Shown here: in pieces, positions 45,306 to 57,477 of the stretch
Layout: each line of letters begins with the position of its first letter
Numbering within the stretch: position 1 is the stretch's first letter
Assembly (NCBI GenBank): GCA_030248215.1
Contig: JASANG010000109.1
Coordinates: 1 to 64,000, forward strand
Source: Enoplolaimus lenunculus
Lineage: Eukaryota > Nematoda > Enoplea > Enoplida > Thoracostomopsidae
DNA: 64,000 nucleotides
Direction: 5' to 3'
The notes under the pieces: generated by a model
Seen by the model: only the letters and a program-made list of their open reading frames with translations
Told to the model about the DNA's origin: nothing
The model's database searches: none
Made by a program: the position numbers and the translations under genes

Positions 45306-46537
45306 TCAAACTTCTTTCATTGCGAGCAACACGGCACATCCAGCGTCCATCAACTGTAAATATTCGTCTGCTCCGTCAAGTAATCGATGATCACATATCT
45401 GAAATATCAAAACCTATGAGGTCGAGATAGAATCAACCGATGTCGACGAAACAGTCGGGTAAACGGTTTCTCAAGTCAAAAGGTCTCCTTATTCTAATTG
45501 TTTCGAAAGGCAAGACCCTGCAGTAAATTTGTCATAACAATCTCGGCAACGAGTTCAGCATGCGTCCATTTTACCGTGCGGTTGTTGCAAACCATTTTAT
45601 CCACACTGCAAAAAATGGGTTGGCAAATTGACTCTCTCCGAAATAGGCGCTAAGGCACTACACAAACAGAGTCAAACTCGACTCTGCAAGAGTCAAATTC
45701 AACTCACTGAATCGCACGTTTGACTCTGGCGGAGTCGAATTTAACTCAGTTTATGTAGTCCCGTGGAGTCTGTTTCGGAGAGAGTCAATTTGACACACCA
45801 TCTTTTGCAGTGTAAGTAAGTGCACTGCAACATTCACCAAGGGCAGACCCAAATAGACGAATTGACCACTGCATAATAATTAACCCCCTTCTAAACAGCA
45901 ATAAAAATGTCCCTTAGCAAAAATGTAACCCCTTTGCAAATTTCTGGACCGTCGATGGTATTTGCAGCTTTAACCTATTACCAATTACTCACTCCGACAA
46001 TATGACAGCTTGCAGAAGCAAACCGTCAAAAGCTATTCGGCATACAGCAAGCAAAACACAATATCTATAAACTTTGCTAAATTTCATTTACCTAACAGCC
46101 CAGCTTGATCTAAAGATAACTCAACTTTATCTTATACAATAAGCCAGATAATATCTGTCGCCACACAATTTATACGAAATTTAAGCCCATGCAAAAAGAT
46201 CACGGGCAGAACGTTTTTGTGCTGGATTGCATTAAGTAGAGTAAGTTTAAATCTTAGACTACACTTTTTTGTTAAGCTTTAAGCTCATTGTTACACTTAG
46301 GCGTAAGCTTAGGCTTACAAATATGCTTATACTGCTGTTACGGCATCGTTCTGTGCACTGACCAAACTTTGGTACGATTTCTAACTGTTGTCAAAAAAAA
46401 CGGTTTTTACAACTTACAGCGAGCTTTCGGCAAATCTGTGCTTTTTGTTCGTCGACAAGTGCCGGATTAACAACGATGACGTCAAATAATTGAGTTAACA
46501 TTTGATACGCAGCGTATCCTTGAGCCATGAGATCATT
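45306..46537 (-). CDS. RFC4: Replication factor C subunit 4, last two exons (partial)
   Basis: RFC4 is a small AAA+ subunit of the RFC clamp loader that puts PCNA on DNA in the nucleus. Only the C-terminal collar region is seen. Exon 46418-46537 reads NDLMAQGYAAYQMLTQLFDV and ends KAQICRKLA before GTAAGT. Exon 45306-45398 reads ICDHRLLDGADEYLQLMDAG and ends LLAMKEV, stop. The order matches the family pattern of DL..EGHAA..L, then KLAEVDKCLADGADEHLQL near the C-terminus, which separates RFC4 from RFC2, 3 and 5. Both exons are in phase 0. The ATPase exons must lie beyond 47.1 kb on this strand, but I could not find them up to 64 kb; either they are short and missed, or they are outside the window. 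The intron between the two exons holds a family A MITE; the upstream intron begins with a minisatellite. Confidence 0.87.
45604..45818. mobile_element. MITE family C in the RFC4 last intron
   Basis: CACTGCAAAAAATGGGTTGG to CACACCATCTTTTGCAGTG; palindromic. Confidence 0.86.
46187..46367. mobile_element. MITE family A in the RFC4 last intron
   Basis: GCCCATGCAAAAAGATCACG to CATCGTTCTGTGCACTGACC; the TTAGGC tract is degenerate. Confidence 0.68.
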
Positions 46538-47088
46538 CTAAAATATCAAAAAATATATAAAAATATCAAAAAATATATAAAAATATCAAAAAATATATAA
46601 AAATATCAAAAAATATATAAAAATATCAAAAAATATATAAAAATATCAAAAAATATATAAAAATATCAAAAAATAAACAACTAAAAAAATATCAAAAAAT
46701 ATATAAAAATATCAAAAAATATATAAAAATATCAAAAAATATATAAAAATATCAAAAAATATATAAAAATATCAAAAAATAAAAAAAAAAAAAAAAAAAA
46801 TATATAAAAATATCAAAAAATATATAAAAATATCAAAAAATATATAAAAATATCAAAAAATATATAAAAATATCAAAAAATATATAAAAATATCAAAAAA
46901 TATATAAAAATATCAAAAAATATATAAAAATATCAAAAAATATATAAAAATATCAAAAAATATATAAAAATATCAAAAAATATATAAAAATATCAAAAAA
47001 TATATAAAAATATCAAAAAATATATAAAAATATCAAAAAATATATAAAAATATCAAAAAATATATAAAAATATCAAAAAATATACAAA
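46538..47088. repeat. 20-bp minisatellite abutting an RFC4 splice acceptor (about 26 copies)
   Basis: The unit AAATATCAAAAAATATATAA repeats with two interruptions (about 46679 and a poly-A at 46775-46800). On the minus strand the first unit is itself the T-rich tract and AG of the acceptor of exon 46418-46537. Confidence 0.95.
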
Positions 47089-47239
47089 TACAAGGTAGAC
47101 GACGAAACGCTTACTAGCGAAAGTGAACACCGTGAGACCAAAAACATCACCAAATTCCCAAAGACTCAAAACGATCGTATATGAACGCGAAAATAAAATA
47201 CAATTCGATGACAGTTGCTCCAGCCAACCGCAACCACAT

Positions 47240-47655
47240 CCCTGCATTTAATCAAACAGTCGTACATTCGACGACGCTTTTCGTTCCTTGAACATTCCTC
47301 CTTTTGAACTCCTTTCCCTCTTGCGCATGCCTTGGAAACAGCCTTGCAGCCTGGGCGAGTAGAATAAAAAAAACTAGAAAACTCCGAAGATGAGCCGATG
47401 CTGTCCTGCTGCATTTAATCAAACAGTCGTACATTCGACGATGCTGTTTGAAACATACCTTCGCATACGACTATGACTAAACAGCCTTGCAGCCTGGGCG
47501 AGTAGAATAAAAAAAAACTAGAAAACTCCGAAGATGAGCCGATGCTGTCCTGCTGCATTTAATCAAACAGTCGTACATTCGACGATGCTGTTTGAAACAT
47601 ACCTCGAACAAACTAAACAGCCTTCACCCGAAGATGAGCCGATGCTGTCCTGAGT
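47240..47655. repeat. Three-fold local tandem duplication of about 150 bp
   Basis: CATTTAATCAAACAGTCGTA (47247, 47413, 47560) and GAAGATGAGCCGATGCTGTC (47387, 47531, 47632) recur in the same order; the copies differ by deletions. On the minus strand they hold donor-like CGAAG|GTATGT or CGAG|GTATGT and acceptor-like CTCGCCCAG. Confidence 0.85.
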
Positions 47656-47693
47656 TAAGATCGAAAAATAGCATTGTCCGAGACGTAAGATTC

Positions 47694-47865
47694 CACAAAT
47701 ATGGCAACGTGGGGAAATATGACACCGGGGAAAATATGACAAGGGGGAAATACGGCCCTCAGAATGGGCACAATATGGCAAGGGAAAAATATGGCAGGTG
47801 GAAAATATAGCTGTCACAATGGGAAAATATGGCAATGAAGAAAATATGGCGGGGGAGCGAAATAA
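47694..47865. repeat. Degenerate GGGAAAATATGGCA minisatellite
   Basis: About nine short units of 14-22 bp with GGGAAATATGACA and GGGAAAATATGGCAA variants. Confidence 0.8.
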
Positions 47866-47999
47866 GCCACGGCATCTGCTGGCTTTTTCGGTGTTGTTTG
47901 CATTCCAAGGGTCGTTTGAAACAAAAGTGCACTGAAATTGAAAAATCATTTTGTCTCAACAAATAATTCATCAATACACTGACAACTAGTGTTAGACAG

Positions 48000-48537
48000 G
48001 GTGCAACCGGAATTACAATTGACCAGAACCGGAACCGGAATTTGAAAAAATTACCGGAAACGGAACCAAAGCCGCAAAATGAACAATACATGCCACTGGA
48101 AAAATTCATTTTAAATTTCTTTTTTTTTGCAATATTATTGATGAAATAACCCTAGTTGGATATCGGTATTCACTTTATCTGCTATATTTTAGATTTTCAT
48201 AGCGATATCTACCTTCGATGGTTTATTTTCGACGATTGTGAAGTTAGCATACTATACTAATGAACGTATTTAATTTTATCGTCATTGTTTTAGTAAAATA
48301 GCTTAATTTCTAGCGATAAAATTTTAATACCGTAATTTTTAATTCCGGTAAAAACTAACCGGAACCGGGAGGTGAAAAAATGCCGGAACCGGAAGGTGAA
48401 AAAATGCCGGAACCGGAATTTGAAAAAATGCCGGAACCGGAATTTGAAAAAATGCCGGAACCGGAATTTGAAAAAAGGCCGGAACCGGAAGTTGAAAAAA
48501 TGCCGGAACCGGAATTCCGATTGCACCCTGGTGATAG
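48000..48537. mobile_element. Family L, full CCGGAA element
   Basis: AGGGTGCAACCGGAATTACA at left and CCGATTGCACCCTGG at right are inverted ends. A tandem tract at 48356-48515 of a 24-bp unit (GCCGGAACCGGAATTTGAAA..) is open in several frames, including one of PEPEFEKM units. Confidence 0.75.
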
Positions 48538-48539
48538 GT

Positions 48540-49940
48540 TATACACACATTTGAGAATATTTCCCATTTTACTCAATATTTCTACAACTCAACTCAATGC
48601 AAACACTTAATCCGAACGCAATTCCAGCTTAAACTCCAGATTCAAATACCCAAAGGATGCTACTGCTCTCTTGATCATCTATAACCAGTGACCGCTTTGC
48701 AACATTCGTCAAACCTCTTCAAATACCATTACCGACCATGACAAGCCCATCAAAATATAAAACAACTAACAAAAGCCTTATTTACCCATTTAGCCAAAGC
48801 GTAGCGAGACCAGTTCATTTCGACACGGGAACAACATCATTTACAACACTTTTCTAGCTCCCAATCTGCCAACAATATTATATATTGTAGTATCCAGTAG
48901 GTTTATTCTAAAGCTTGTAAAAGTGACTTTTTCCTCGTCTCCACAAATTTCCAACGACTTCATCCCCTCGTTCATTCTATACGCCTTTGTTTTTTTTACC
49001 GACGGGCACCAGGGTAAGCTCGAACGAGCGGTTGCTTGTCTACTTGATGAAATAGCTAAAAAGTTATATTGACATTGCGGTTTACTTTAATGACATTACT
49101 TATATAAATTATTGTGCGGTAACAGCAGTTGTTGAGTGTGTGTGTTTGGTAAATTTATAGCAGTAAAAATACAGCATCATTATGGCTTTTAGACGAAAGC
49201 GGCATAGAATAAAGGTTTATAGATTTGTGGTTAACCAGCATATGTTGAGCTTTAAGCGGAAATGGATTATATATCGAAATCGGTACAACAAATTTATACC
49301 GCAATCGGAACTACAACCTTTGTGACTGTACGGATAATTTGTTTTTCGGTTTTCGCTTTTCGGTTCCGGTATTTTGGATTGCGGCTGCACTCTGTGGCCT
49401 TTGTATATCCCCGATCCCAATACAAGTACAAAGTGGCTGTCAATTTTACATACACTACGTACTAATCTTCACTTCAGTCACAGACAAACTTTCTTGACAT
49501 CTAAGTTCTAAAGACCACGGAAGCGCTTATGTTCCCACCCTGCTGCGCATACCCTCTTGTATTAAACCTCGTCCCAAGGACATTGTTAGTCCGCGACCTT
49601 AGATTCCCTATCAAGTTGTCGACCGCAATCCATTCCAACCCACAATCAGCAGACTTCGAGTTGACACAACCACTCCTGTTCAAACGCTTCATTTTAGGAA
49701 CATAGTTACGTTGCTACTTTCGGGCATATTATTGTTATTTTTATTGATTTTATTTATATTTTTTTGACATTTCCATCAAAAAAACTGTGACGTCATCATT
49801 TTTAAACCAGCTTCTTGAAGCAAACCAACCAATGCTTTAAAAAATTGAAATCAAATATTAAATAAGCCATGAAAAACCCTCCGCTTGACCGCTTGAACTT
49901 AGCAAAAAGTCCCGATAAAGCACATGGTTTGATGTGGAGC
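48540..49940. other. Intergenic, no assigned gene
   Basis: Two short open minus-strand frames look mildly coding (about 48845-48980, MNEGMKSLEICGDEEKVT..; 49501-49692, 63 codons), but neither has a known motif. They are not RFC4 exons by sequence. Confidence 0.3.
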
Positions 49941-49944
49941 TATC

Positions 49945-50390
49945 CCGGGGCTGGGGCCGGGGTCACACAGGGCCAGGGTCAGAAAGTGCCAGGGCCGGGG
50001 TCAGAAAGTGCCAGGGCCGGGGCCGGGGTCAGAAAGTGCCAGGGCCGGGGCTGGGATCAGAAAGTGGCAGGGCCAGGGCCGGGGCCGGGGTCAGAAAGTG
50101 TCAGGGCCGGGGCCGAAATAGCAGACAATTTAATGAAATTTGTTTTACTGTTTCACTCGTATCCCATTGTTGTCTATATAAAAATCAATTCAAACCGTGA
50201 TTTTAATATCAGCTGTATGATTTCGAAAACAGCATCGTACGCCACTCTGAACACTTCAAGCGATTTATCACGCTTTCTAAACGTGTGGATATGTTTAGTT
50301 TTCGAGCGTTTTTATGACATTGGTTTTTATTGCAGCAAGCAATCATCTTAGCTCCGGCCCCGGCAAAAATTCTGGCCCCAGGACAGCTCG
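49945..50390. repeat. GC-rich minisatellite element
   Basis: AGTGCCAGGGCCGGGG and GGGTCAGAA units of 24-36 bp at 49945-50115. The inverse motif CTCCGGCCCCGG and CTGGCCCCAG reappears at 50350-50385, so the whole may be an element with GC-rich ends. All three forward frames are open and repetitive. Confidence 0.7.
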
Positions 50391-50905
50391 ACTTTGATGC
50401 TATTCCCGAGTAACCGCGACGTAACCTGGAGAAACAATTCAAGATACCACTGTACAGCACGGTTCCGGTCAAAAGTGGTGTCTTGCGGCTAAAGCCATCG
50501 CGTGTCATGGCCTCGGACTTCAGATGCAGGCTACAAAACAAAACAGTGTGTGGACACTGGCTAAATTCTTGTCCGCTCTATGCAAAGCGAACGTGCCGAT
50601 GTTATTTTTATCTGTTTTGCATTAATAAAACCATCCCCAATGTCCGAAAACTTGAAAATTATTTGAAAAATTCAAAAAACTACCGCACCGACAACTTTTC
50701 TCGTTCATCCAAGCTACAAAATCTATAATTCCAATGCGTAAAATCACATCTGCACCCCCCGCCCAGCAGATGAGCTCGCAAACGAAATTTGTTCGGCGTG
50801 AAAGTCCGCAAATATATACTTAAAGAGCGTTGTTTATATGGCATTTTAAGAAAATTTCAACATTTAATCGCTCTATTCTTAAGTTTAACAATCAGCTGTG
50901 TTTAT
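50391..50905. other. Intergenic, no assigned gene
   Basis: Frames of 81 codons (+, 50483-50728) and 110 codons (-, 50209-50541) overlap on opposite strands; neither shows a motif. Confidence 0.3.
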
Positions 50906-50907
50906 GT

Positions 50908-51190
50908 CGAAGGCCAATCTACTATTCAGGCTAATTACTAATCGGCCTAGGCCAATTTGTTATTTTATATAACAGCAGTTTAGCCTGGCCTAAACTGCTA
51001 GCGAACTTATAGATCATTTAGATTTGATTATTTGGACAACACAATACCGTTATCCAATCAGCGCCGGTCTTACAACACCGTTTTTTACGACATCTCACAA
51101 TTGCCATTACGCCTAGACCAAACTGCTATTCGCTTCGAATAGCAGATTGTTCAGGCCTTTCCTGAATAACAGTTTGACCTACGACATATA
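50908..51190. mobile_element. MITE family G, copy 2
   Basis: TATGTCGAAGGCCAATCTAC at left and AACAGTTTGACCTACGACAT at right; the same interior landmarks as 6477-6727 in the same order. Confidence 0.75.
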
Positions 51191-51842
51191 CATCGTTATC
51201 AAGTGACAACATTCGAACCGTTTTTAAACCCAAACCTACATAATTTCGTTCGAATCCCACCGAAAAGATACGACTAGCAATTTCAATTGCTATTCCATTG
51301 GGGGGGCATACAAGCCTCGTTGACATGGTACTTTCTCACATCGGCAACGTTATACATATTTTGTTCTACTTTTGCTTGACTATTTGATTTTAAAATGAAA
51401 TTGTTTGTTTCATTTCATTACATAATTTAACAAACATTACAAATTATCGCATAAATATAAATATGCTTTTTTTACCCTCAGGCTCAACTACAACCATTGT
51501 CAATACTTAATTATATCACAATCGGAACAGCAAATTTATACCGGAACTCGTTCATGCCCGAATCGGAATCTGAAAAAGCCAACCGATATTTGTTGTAAAT
51601 TTCGCGTGAAAAAAACACACAAAACGATTACAAAACGGGCAATTCTGATTGGTTGACATGTATTTAACATTTGTCCACCAATCATCAACCACGCACACGT
51701 TTAAAACTTCAGTTCCGATTCCGGCGAAACTCTTTGTATTAACCGGACTCGGAAACATCATTTGTTTTGAACCGAAATTCTAATCGGAATCGTAATTCTG
51801 GTTTTGCATTTTGATACCTGAAAAACGTAACATAACTGCACG
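51191..51842. other. Intergenic; AATCGGAAT-rich patch
   Basis: Recurring ATCGGAATC/GATTCCG motifs at 51520-51800 resemble a diverged family L element. No gene was seen. Confidence 0.35.
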
Positions 51843-52226
51843 CAATGGCGGATCCACGGGGGGGGGGCACCCCGGCCCCCCCCCCCAGAACAGCATCTCG
51901 ACAAAAATTATATAGTGTCAATTGCTGTTCTCCGCTGTTTATTTCTCTGTTTTATACACAATAGTATAAGCACGCTTCAACGTTTCTTGGCCCTGGAGTC
52001 ATTTATGCACTACACTGAGGGATAATAGACATTTATGGACTCTAAACAAGGGTTTAAGGACTCTACCCGCTTACGGATTCTTATTAGAAATACGGACTCC
52101 TATTAATTGGGACTCAAAATGGGACCCCCCTCTTATTTGGGTCACTACAGTATGGGTCAAAAATAAGTTTATTACCTGTGAAATTTTGGCCCTCCACATT
52201 TTGAGATCCTGGATCCGCCACTGACT
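51843..52226. mobile_element. Compound MITE D(E), inverted relative to 40811
   Basis: AATGGCGGATCCACGGGGGG at left and GATCCTGGATCCGCCACTG at right. The E part (51980-52155) sits at the same D position as in 40811-41206. Confidence 0.8.
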
Positions 52227-52534
52227 GCACGGGTTAAACTGTTACTTATCAGCGACATTACAATTACATTATAGCAACCCGCGTTACTATAACTGCGCGA
52301 ACTAAGTGTAACAAAGACTACGTCAAAGGTGATGGAACATATATAATATTTATTTTTTCTTGAATATATATTAAAATATACGTTCATATCCAGATCCTGC
52401 CGAATATCATATCCGGCTGTGGTATCCGGTCACGCCTTGTTACATACAGGTAGCTGCATAGTGCATACATATTGATCAAAAATAGTTGTTCCGATTTCTG
52501 AGGTGACACTTTATGTTTGCGTATAATCTGGAAC

Positions 52535-52860
52535 GATCACTGATATATATACACACATACATACATATAGATACAAACATATATATACATATACAAATAT
52601 ATATACATATATATACATATATATATATACAAATATATATACAAATATATATACAATTATATATACAAATATATATACATATATATACATATATATATAC
52701 ATATATATACATATATAGACATATACACACACATATATGTATATATATGTATTTATATGTATATGTATATATATACATATATAGACATATATACACATAT
52801 ATATGTATATATATGTATATATGTATATATATATGTATATATATATTATACACCTGTATT
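52535..52860. repeat. ATAC/TATG microsatellite, self-complementary
   Basis: Alternating (TATACA) and (TATGTA) tracts make the whole region open in both directions and foldable. The long Y/I-rich frames are artefacts. Confidence 0.93.
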
Positions 52861-52864
52861 TACA

Positions 52865-53415
52865 AGCTTCGTTCAACCGTTTCTACAGCAACGTAAGCGT
52901 CGAAACCAAGAAGCCAGACACGTGTTACGATATGCTTTTTTTCGCTTATTTTTATTTACAACATTTAATCTGCTCGCGTCTCTGCTTAAACCGTTTTTAC
53001 TTAACCAGGAATTTAAACAACTCATAAACATTCTACTCAAATTTCTTCAATTTCTTTCGATTTGAAATCCGATAAAAACCTTCGTTGCTTACGGATGGAT
53101 ACCTGAACTTTCACCAATTTTTATGTCGAATCCGAAACACATCCAATAAATTTAGTCAAACCAGAATTACTTTGTTTGGACCGACTGCCTGGACGAACCT
53201 TTCCGCCGCCTGGCTTTGTCCAACGCGAAATTAAAAAAAAACGTCTAATCTGATACGATTCACATCACAAATTGACCATTTATCCTTTGTCAAAATACCG
53301 ACAATTCAATTTCGAACGGACATCCATTTCCCTCACGGGGCGGGCACTAGTGCACGAGTCTATTCCCCCATTTACCACAAAAATGTGTCATCAAACAATT
53401 TTTATGACAAAAATA
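52865..53415. other. Intergenic, nothing recognised
   Basis: A plus-strand frame continues out of the microsatellite (to 53065) with K/F/L-rich sequence and no motif. Confidence 0.3.
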
Positions 53416-53417
53416 TC

Positions 53418-53608
53418 GGCCCATGTATAGAACAGGGACTGATCGTTTTCCGGAGGGGCTATAATAGAGTCAGTTTAAGCTTTAGACTATTTTTTTTGGC
53501 TTAGGCTTAGGCTTAGGAATAGGCTCATCCATACGTTTAGGTTTAGGCTTAGCTTAGGTTTTGGAATACGCTTATACTACTGTTCCGGCCGTGTTCTATA
53601 CATTGGCC
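53418..53608. mobile_element. MITE family A, full copy
   Basis: GGCCCATGTATAGAACAGGG and CCGTGTTCTATACATTGGCC ends. Confidence 0.87.
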
Positions 53609-53640
53609 AAAATATCAATAAAAACATTTTAATGCTTCGT

Positions 53641-53775
53641 GAAACATACCATTACTAAAATGACAAGATCACGCCTTCGTAGTGGTCCACAACTATCACT
53701 GCCACTGGTCATCTGTCCCAAGACCACATCAACAACCAGACTGCCCGACGTCTGATTGCTTCTAGTTTTCCACGT
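53641..53775 (-). other. G+C-richer coding-like segment ending at a donor-like site
   Basis: On the minus strand the segment is open in one frame (parts: NQTSGSLVVDVVLGQ, CGPLRRRDLVILVM) and runs into ATG|GTATGT, a good donor. An AG preceded by a weak pyrimidine tract lies near its upstream end. It stands out by composition from the AT-rich flanks. No homology is recognised, and no joining exon was found. Confidence 0.2.
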
Positions 53776-54207
53776 CATAAGTATATACAACATATACATA
53801 TATACAACACACACTTATAGACATATATACACACAAAAAAATCCCGTTTAATAGTGAAGTTTTGTGGACCTTTAACCTAAGGGTGGCTATTACGCAACTC
53901 AAATCTGACCCTAAACTATTTCGACCTACTAAGAATGTTGTAGCGCCTCTCGGCAATCATGTAAAATCTTGGCTTGGTCGTAGTTAGTTTCTTCGCCTCC
54001 TACTATTTATATTAAGCTGACTACTTCGCCAATCGCAGTCCCAGAGATTTTTAACGAAAATATATCTTAAATATGATTCATTTTTGTATTACATATCATC
54101 TATTGTTTGACCACCTATTCTCGCACCATACTTAACGCGGGAGCGCGCCCGCCAACACCGTCCTTTCTACGGTCGGCTTGCTATAGGCCTCTGCTGCTGC
54201 TTTTGTT

Positions 54208-54536
54208 GTGTTTTTACTGTTATTGTTGTCGTCGTCGTTGTTGTTGTTGTTGTTGTTGTTGTAGTTATTGTTTATATTATTATTATTATTAATATTATTA
54301 TTATTATTACTATTTTTGTTGTTGTTGTGGTTGTTGTTGTTGTTGTTGTTGTAGTTATTGTTTTTATTATTATTATTAATATTATTATTATTATTATTAT
54401 TATTTTTGTTGTTGTTGTTATTGTTATTATTATTATTATTATTATTACTGTTGTTGTTGTTCCTGTTGATGTTGTTCTTGTTGTTGTTGTTCTTGTTGAT
54501 GTTGTTCTTGTTGATGTTGTTCTTGTTGTTGTTGTT
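54208..54536. repeat. (GTT)n / (ATT)n mixed trinucleotide tract
   Basis: Blocks of GTT, ATT, GTT, ATT, GTT with GTTCTTGTTGAT units at the end. The block 54233-54310 recurs at 54320-54410. Confidence 0.95.
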
Positions 54537-54839
54537 TTCTATTATTTTACACAAGTGACAAACGACATCTCATACAATCACCGTATAAAACTGTCAAACC
54601 GAACGTTTTCAATAACCAAACTCGTTGACACATATTGTGGCAACAGTTGGTATCTCAAACCAGCGAACGCTTTTTCATTTGACCGCAAAAATGAACATAG
54701 TTTTTTTGTATTCAATTTAAATCACTTTCAGCTCGTTTGTACCATTAAAAGTCACGGGTGTTGCTTAGGTTTTTAGGCTCAGGTTTACGAAACGACTTAG
54801 GCATAGGTGCAATGCTTTTCTTGAACCAATCCTCACTAC

Positions 54840-55432
54840 AGGTGTGCCGGGGCCAACGATTTTTAACGGACACCGGCCGGTGGCTTAATCAATAGCGGGC
54901 GTCACGCCATGGCCAGGGTTTCAAAACGGATCACAGTTGTGTCTGTGGCTGTTTAAAGTTTGGTTCATATTGAAATAAAAATATATTCATTTCAACTCTT
55001 TTTAAAATCAGGCTTAAATTACCAACGGACTCAAGTCGAAGCAATCGCTTAAATGTGGACCAGAATCTAAGTACGAAAAACCTGACTAAATATATTTCCC
55101 CATTTTAAAATCTGACATTTTATGGCCCTGTTCAAAACGGTCTCGGGACCCCGACTCGTCCGCCCGCCCCCAGACACCCTCTACTTTTAAGCGTACGTCT
55201 GGGTGGAAGAGTATAAGAGCCATTTTTTGCTCAGTGGCGTAGCACAGAATTTCATAAGGTTTTTTTAAGATCGAGCGCTAGCGAACTAGAAATCATTTTC
55301 TGACCTCTAATATTCAGCAGATTATTCTAAATCTTGTACAAATGTTTGCTGCTATCATATATATGTCTCGTAATTTCAGCCGGTGTATAGTTCAGCAAAC
55401 AAACCCTTTTATGCGACCTTATTCAGTGGGGC
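54840..55432. other. Intergenic, nothing assigned
   Basis: A 54545-54776 plus-strand frame (about 70 codons after an ACACAAG acceptor-like site) is not low complexity but is unrecognised. 54865-54930 is locally G+C-rich. Confidence 0.3.
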
Positions 55433-55590
55433 CCATGTATAGAACAGGGCCGAATCGTTTTCCGGAGGGGCTATAATAGAGTCAGCTTAAGCTTTTTGCT
55501 TAGGCTTAGGCTTAGGAACAGGCTCATAAATACGCTTAGGCTTAGGAATATGCTTATACTACTGTTCCGGTCCTGTTCTATACATGGGCC
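55433..55590. mobile_element. MITE family A, full copy
   Basis: GCCCATGTATAGAACAGGGC and GTCCTGTTCTATACATGGGC ends; one of the best preserved. Confidence 0.88.
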
Positions 55591-57204
55591 TTCAGTAGTG
55601 TGTAGACATCCGAAGCTGTAGAACTTTAAGATCACACACTACAACTGAACATAGTCAGCATGGAATTTTTCATTATTTGAACCGTTGGTCATGCAGCCAT
55701 TAAAAGTGGTACCGTTGAACTCAGCTCGTCGAGATCTATAAAATAGACACCATTTTTTATTAAATTCCTAGGGGGTTCAGAGCTAATTCGATTAGCTGAT
55801 ACAAATACTTTTTTCTGATTGGCTAAGTAATCGCTACCTGCTGGCTATCAGTTTGTTTTATTAAGCAAAGTGATACCAAGCTGGATTTCAAGCAATTAAA
55901 TCAGAAAATACACAGCTTTATCAGGTATGATTCCGCCAACGGTTAGCCCAAGTCGTAATTCCGCTTTGACCAAACCCAATTCGGAATTGGACTGAATTAC
56001 GACTTGGGTTGCGACATATATACGCCCTTGATTCGACACAACTTTATATGCTGAAAAATTACTGAAAGCGTATACAAGGATTTCAGATGAGTTATGAGTT
56101 ACAAGAGACGTCGAAACCTTTGCACACGACGCAAAATTTTTCAAGGCGGCTAACCCTCTCACGTACCCTCAGGCTACGGACCCGAGGTACGTTGACGAAT
56201 TTCACGACTGGTGCAAATGTGTCCAACGCCTATTCCTAGTAAGTGATAGATCCTTTAAACTTTCAAACCAGGATAATGGTGATGTTTGAAATTCAGCACA
56301 TTGATTACATTCGACTTTTACTCAACTTCTGCGCAAATTTTGAACATCTGCAGCAATTCCAGCACATCGTTAGTTTGAAACCCTATTACTAACAACTGGT
56401 GATAAATGCTGAATTTGAGGATATTCGCCCTAGCGTCCGCTGACATTGACGGCGTGTATCCACATTTCCGCTCACGATGACCTCTATTACAATACTAATG
56501 AGTACCATTTCAACAATAACATAACCATATATTCGCTTCACGATTCAATATCAAATCGCATAACTGCGCTGTGTCACGCTATTTACAGATTACCGCTTTT
56601 ACCCGCTACCAAAATGCCGTTTTCAAACCAAACAAACAGTTTTCAATATATATTTCAAGTCAATCAGTAGGAACTCATCGAATCGTCTCGGGGTTTTTTG
56701 TTCTGAAAATGTTCATAATTATCATGCATCTGTTATTCATGACCGAAACCAAGTTGACGGGATTACAGCATCCGTGCATAAATAACAGGTTTGCTTTTGG
56801 GATAGCATCTTCTAAAAGTCAATATTTGGTTCCTTAGACGTATTAAGCCGCATTTGTGCAAAACGTACGTACTCATCGCTCAGCCGTGAAAAAAATATGC
56901 GCCCAGTAGTCCGCTTGCATCAACCGGAACCTACTTGCAAACCGGAACCGGGACTTTTATGAAATATTTCTTAACGCTTGCAGTTTACTGAATGGACTTA
57001 CTTATGGAGGTTAAATCTAATCCTGTAACCAAAATGTTAACTACGATTACGGAACGTATAACAGGCATTAGGGTCGCAGTATATCCAGTTCATCCAACAA
57101 CGGGGGCACCTACTTCTGGGGAGAGCGCAAGGGAATGAAACATCGTGAGCGAGAAGCGAAACGCAATTTTAGCATTTTTTACACACCGACTCATATTGTA
57201 ATTA
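55591..57204. other. Intergenic; one short inverted repeat
   Basis: 55938-56010 holds CCCAAGTCGTAATTCCG and the inverse GAATTACGACTTGGGTTG, a hairpin with a 40-bp spacer. Frames at 56446-56837 are unrecognised. Confidence 0.35.
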
Positions 57205-57206
57205 GG

Positions 57207-57370
57207 CCCATGTTACTTTACGGGGCGCCCAGGTGTAGGTTTACATTCTAGATTACGTTTTCTTGCATAGGCTTACGCTTAGGCTTAGGAACACATTTTT
57301 TTGCAACGCTTAGGCGTAGGCTTAGGAATACGCTTAATCTACTGTTACGCCCCTTAAAGTAACATTGGCC
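57207..57370. mobile_element. MITE family B, full copy
   Basis: GCCCATGTTACTTTACGGGG and CGCCCCTTAAAGTAACATTG ends. Confidence 0.85.
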
Positions 57371-57477
57371 GTAATTTGTATGCGGTAAATCAATATATAA
57401 CTCTGCTGCAGAGTGCACAGCGTTCGGCAAAGTAAAGTAAAGCTCACTTAATAAAAATATAGCAATTAAATTAATTT

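Noticed and set aside
52476-52896. Long Y/I-rich ORFs on both strands
   Set aside because: Pure ATAC/TATG microsatellite; no coding signal.
54132-54558. N-rich (minus) and V/I/L-rich (plus) ORFs of 66-149 codons
   Set aside because: Trinucleotide microsatellite lacks stops in several frames by composition.
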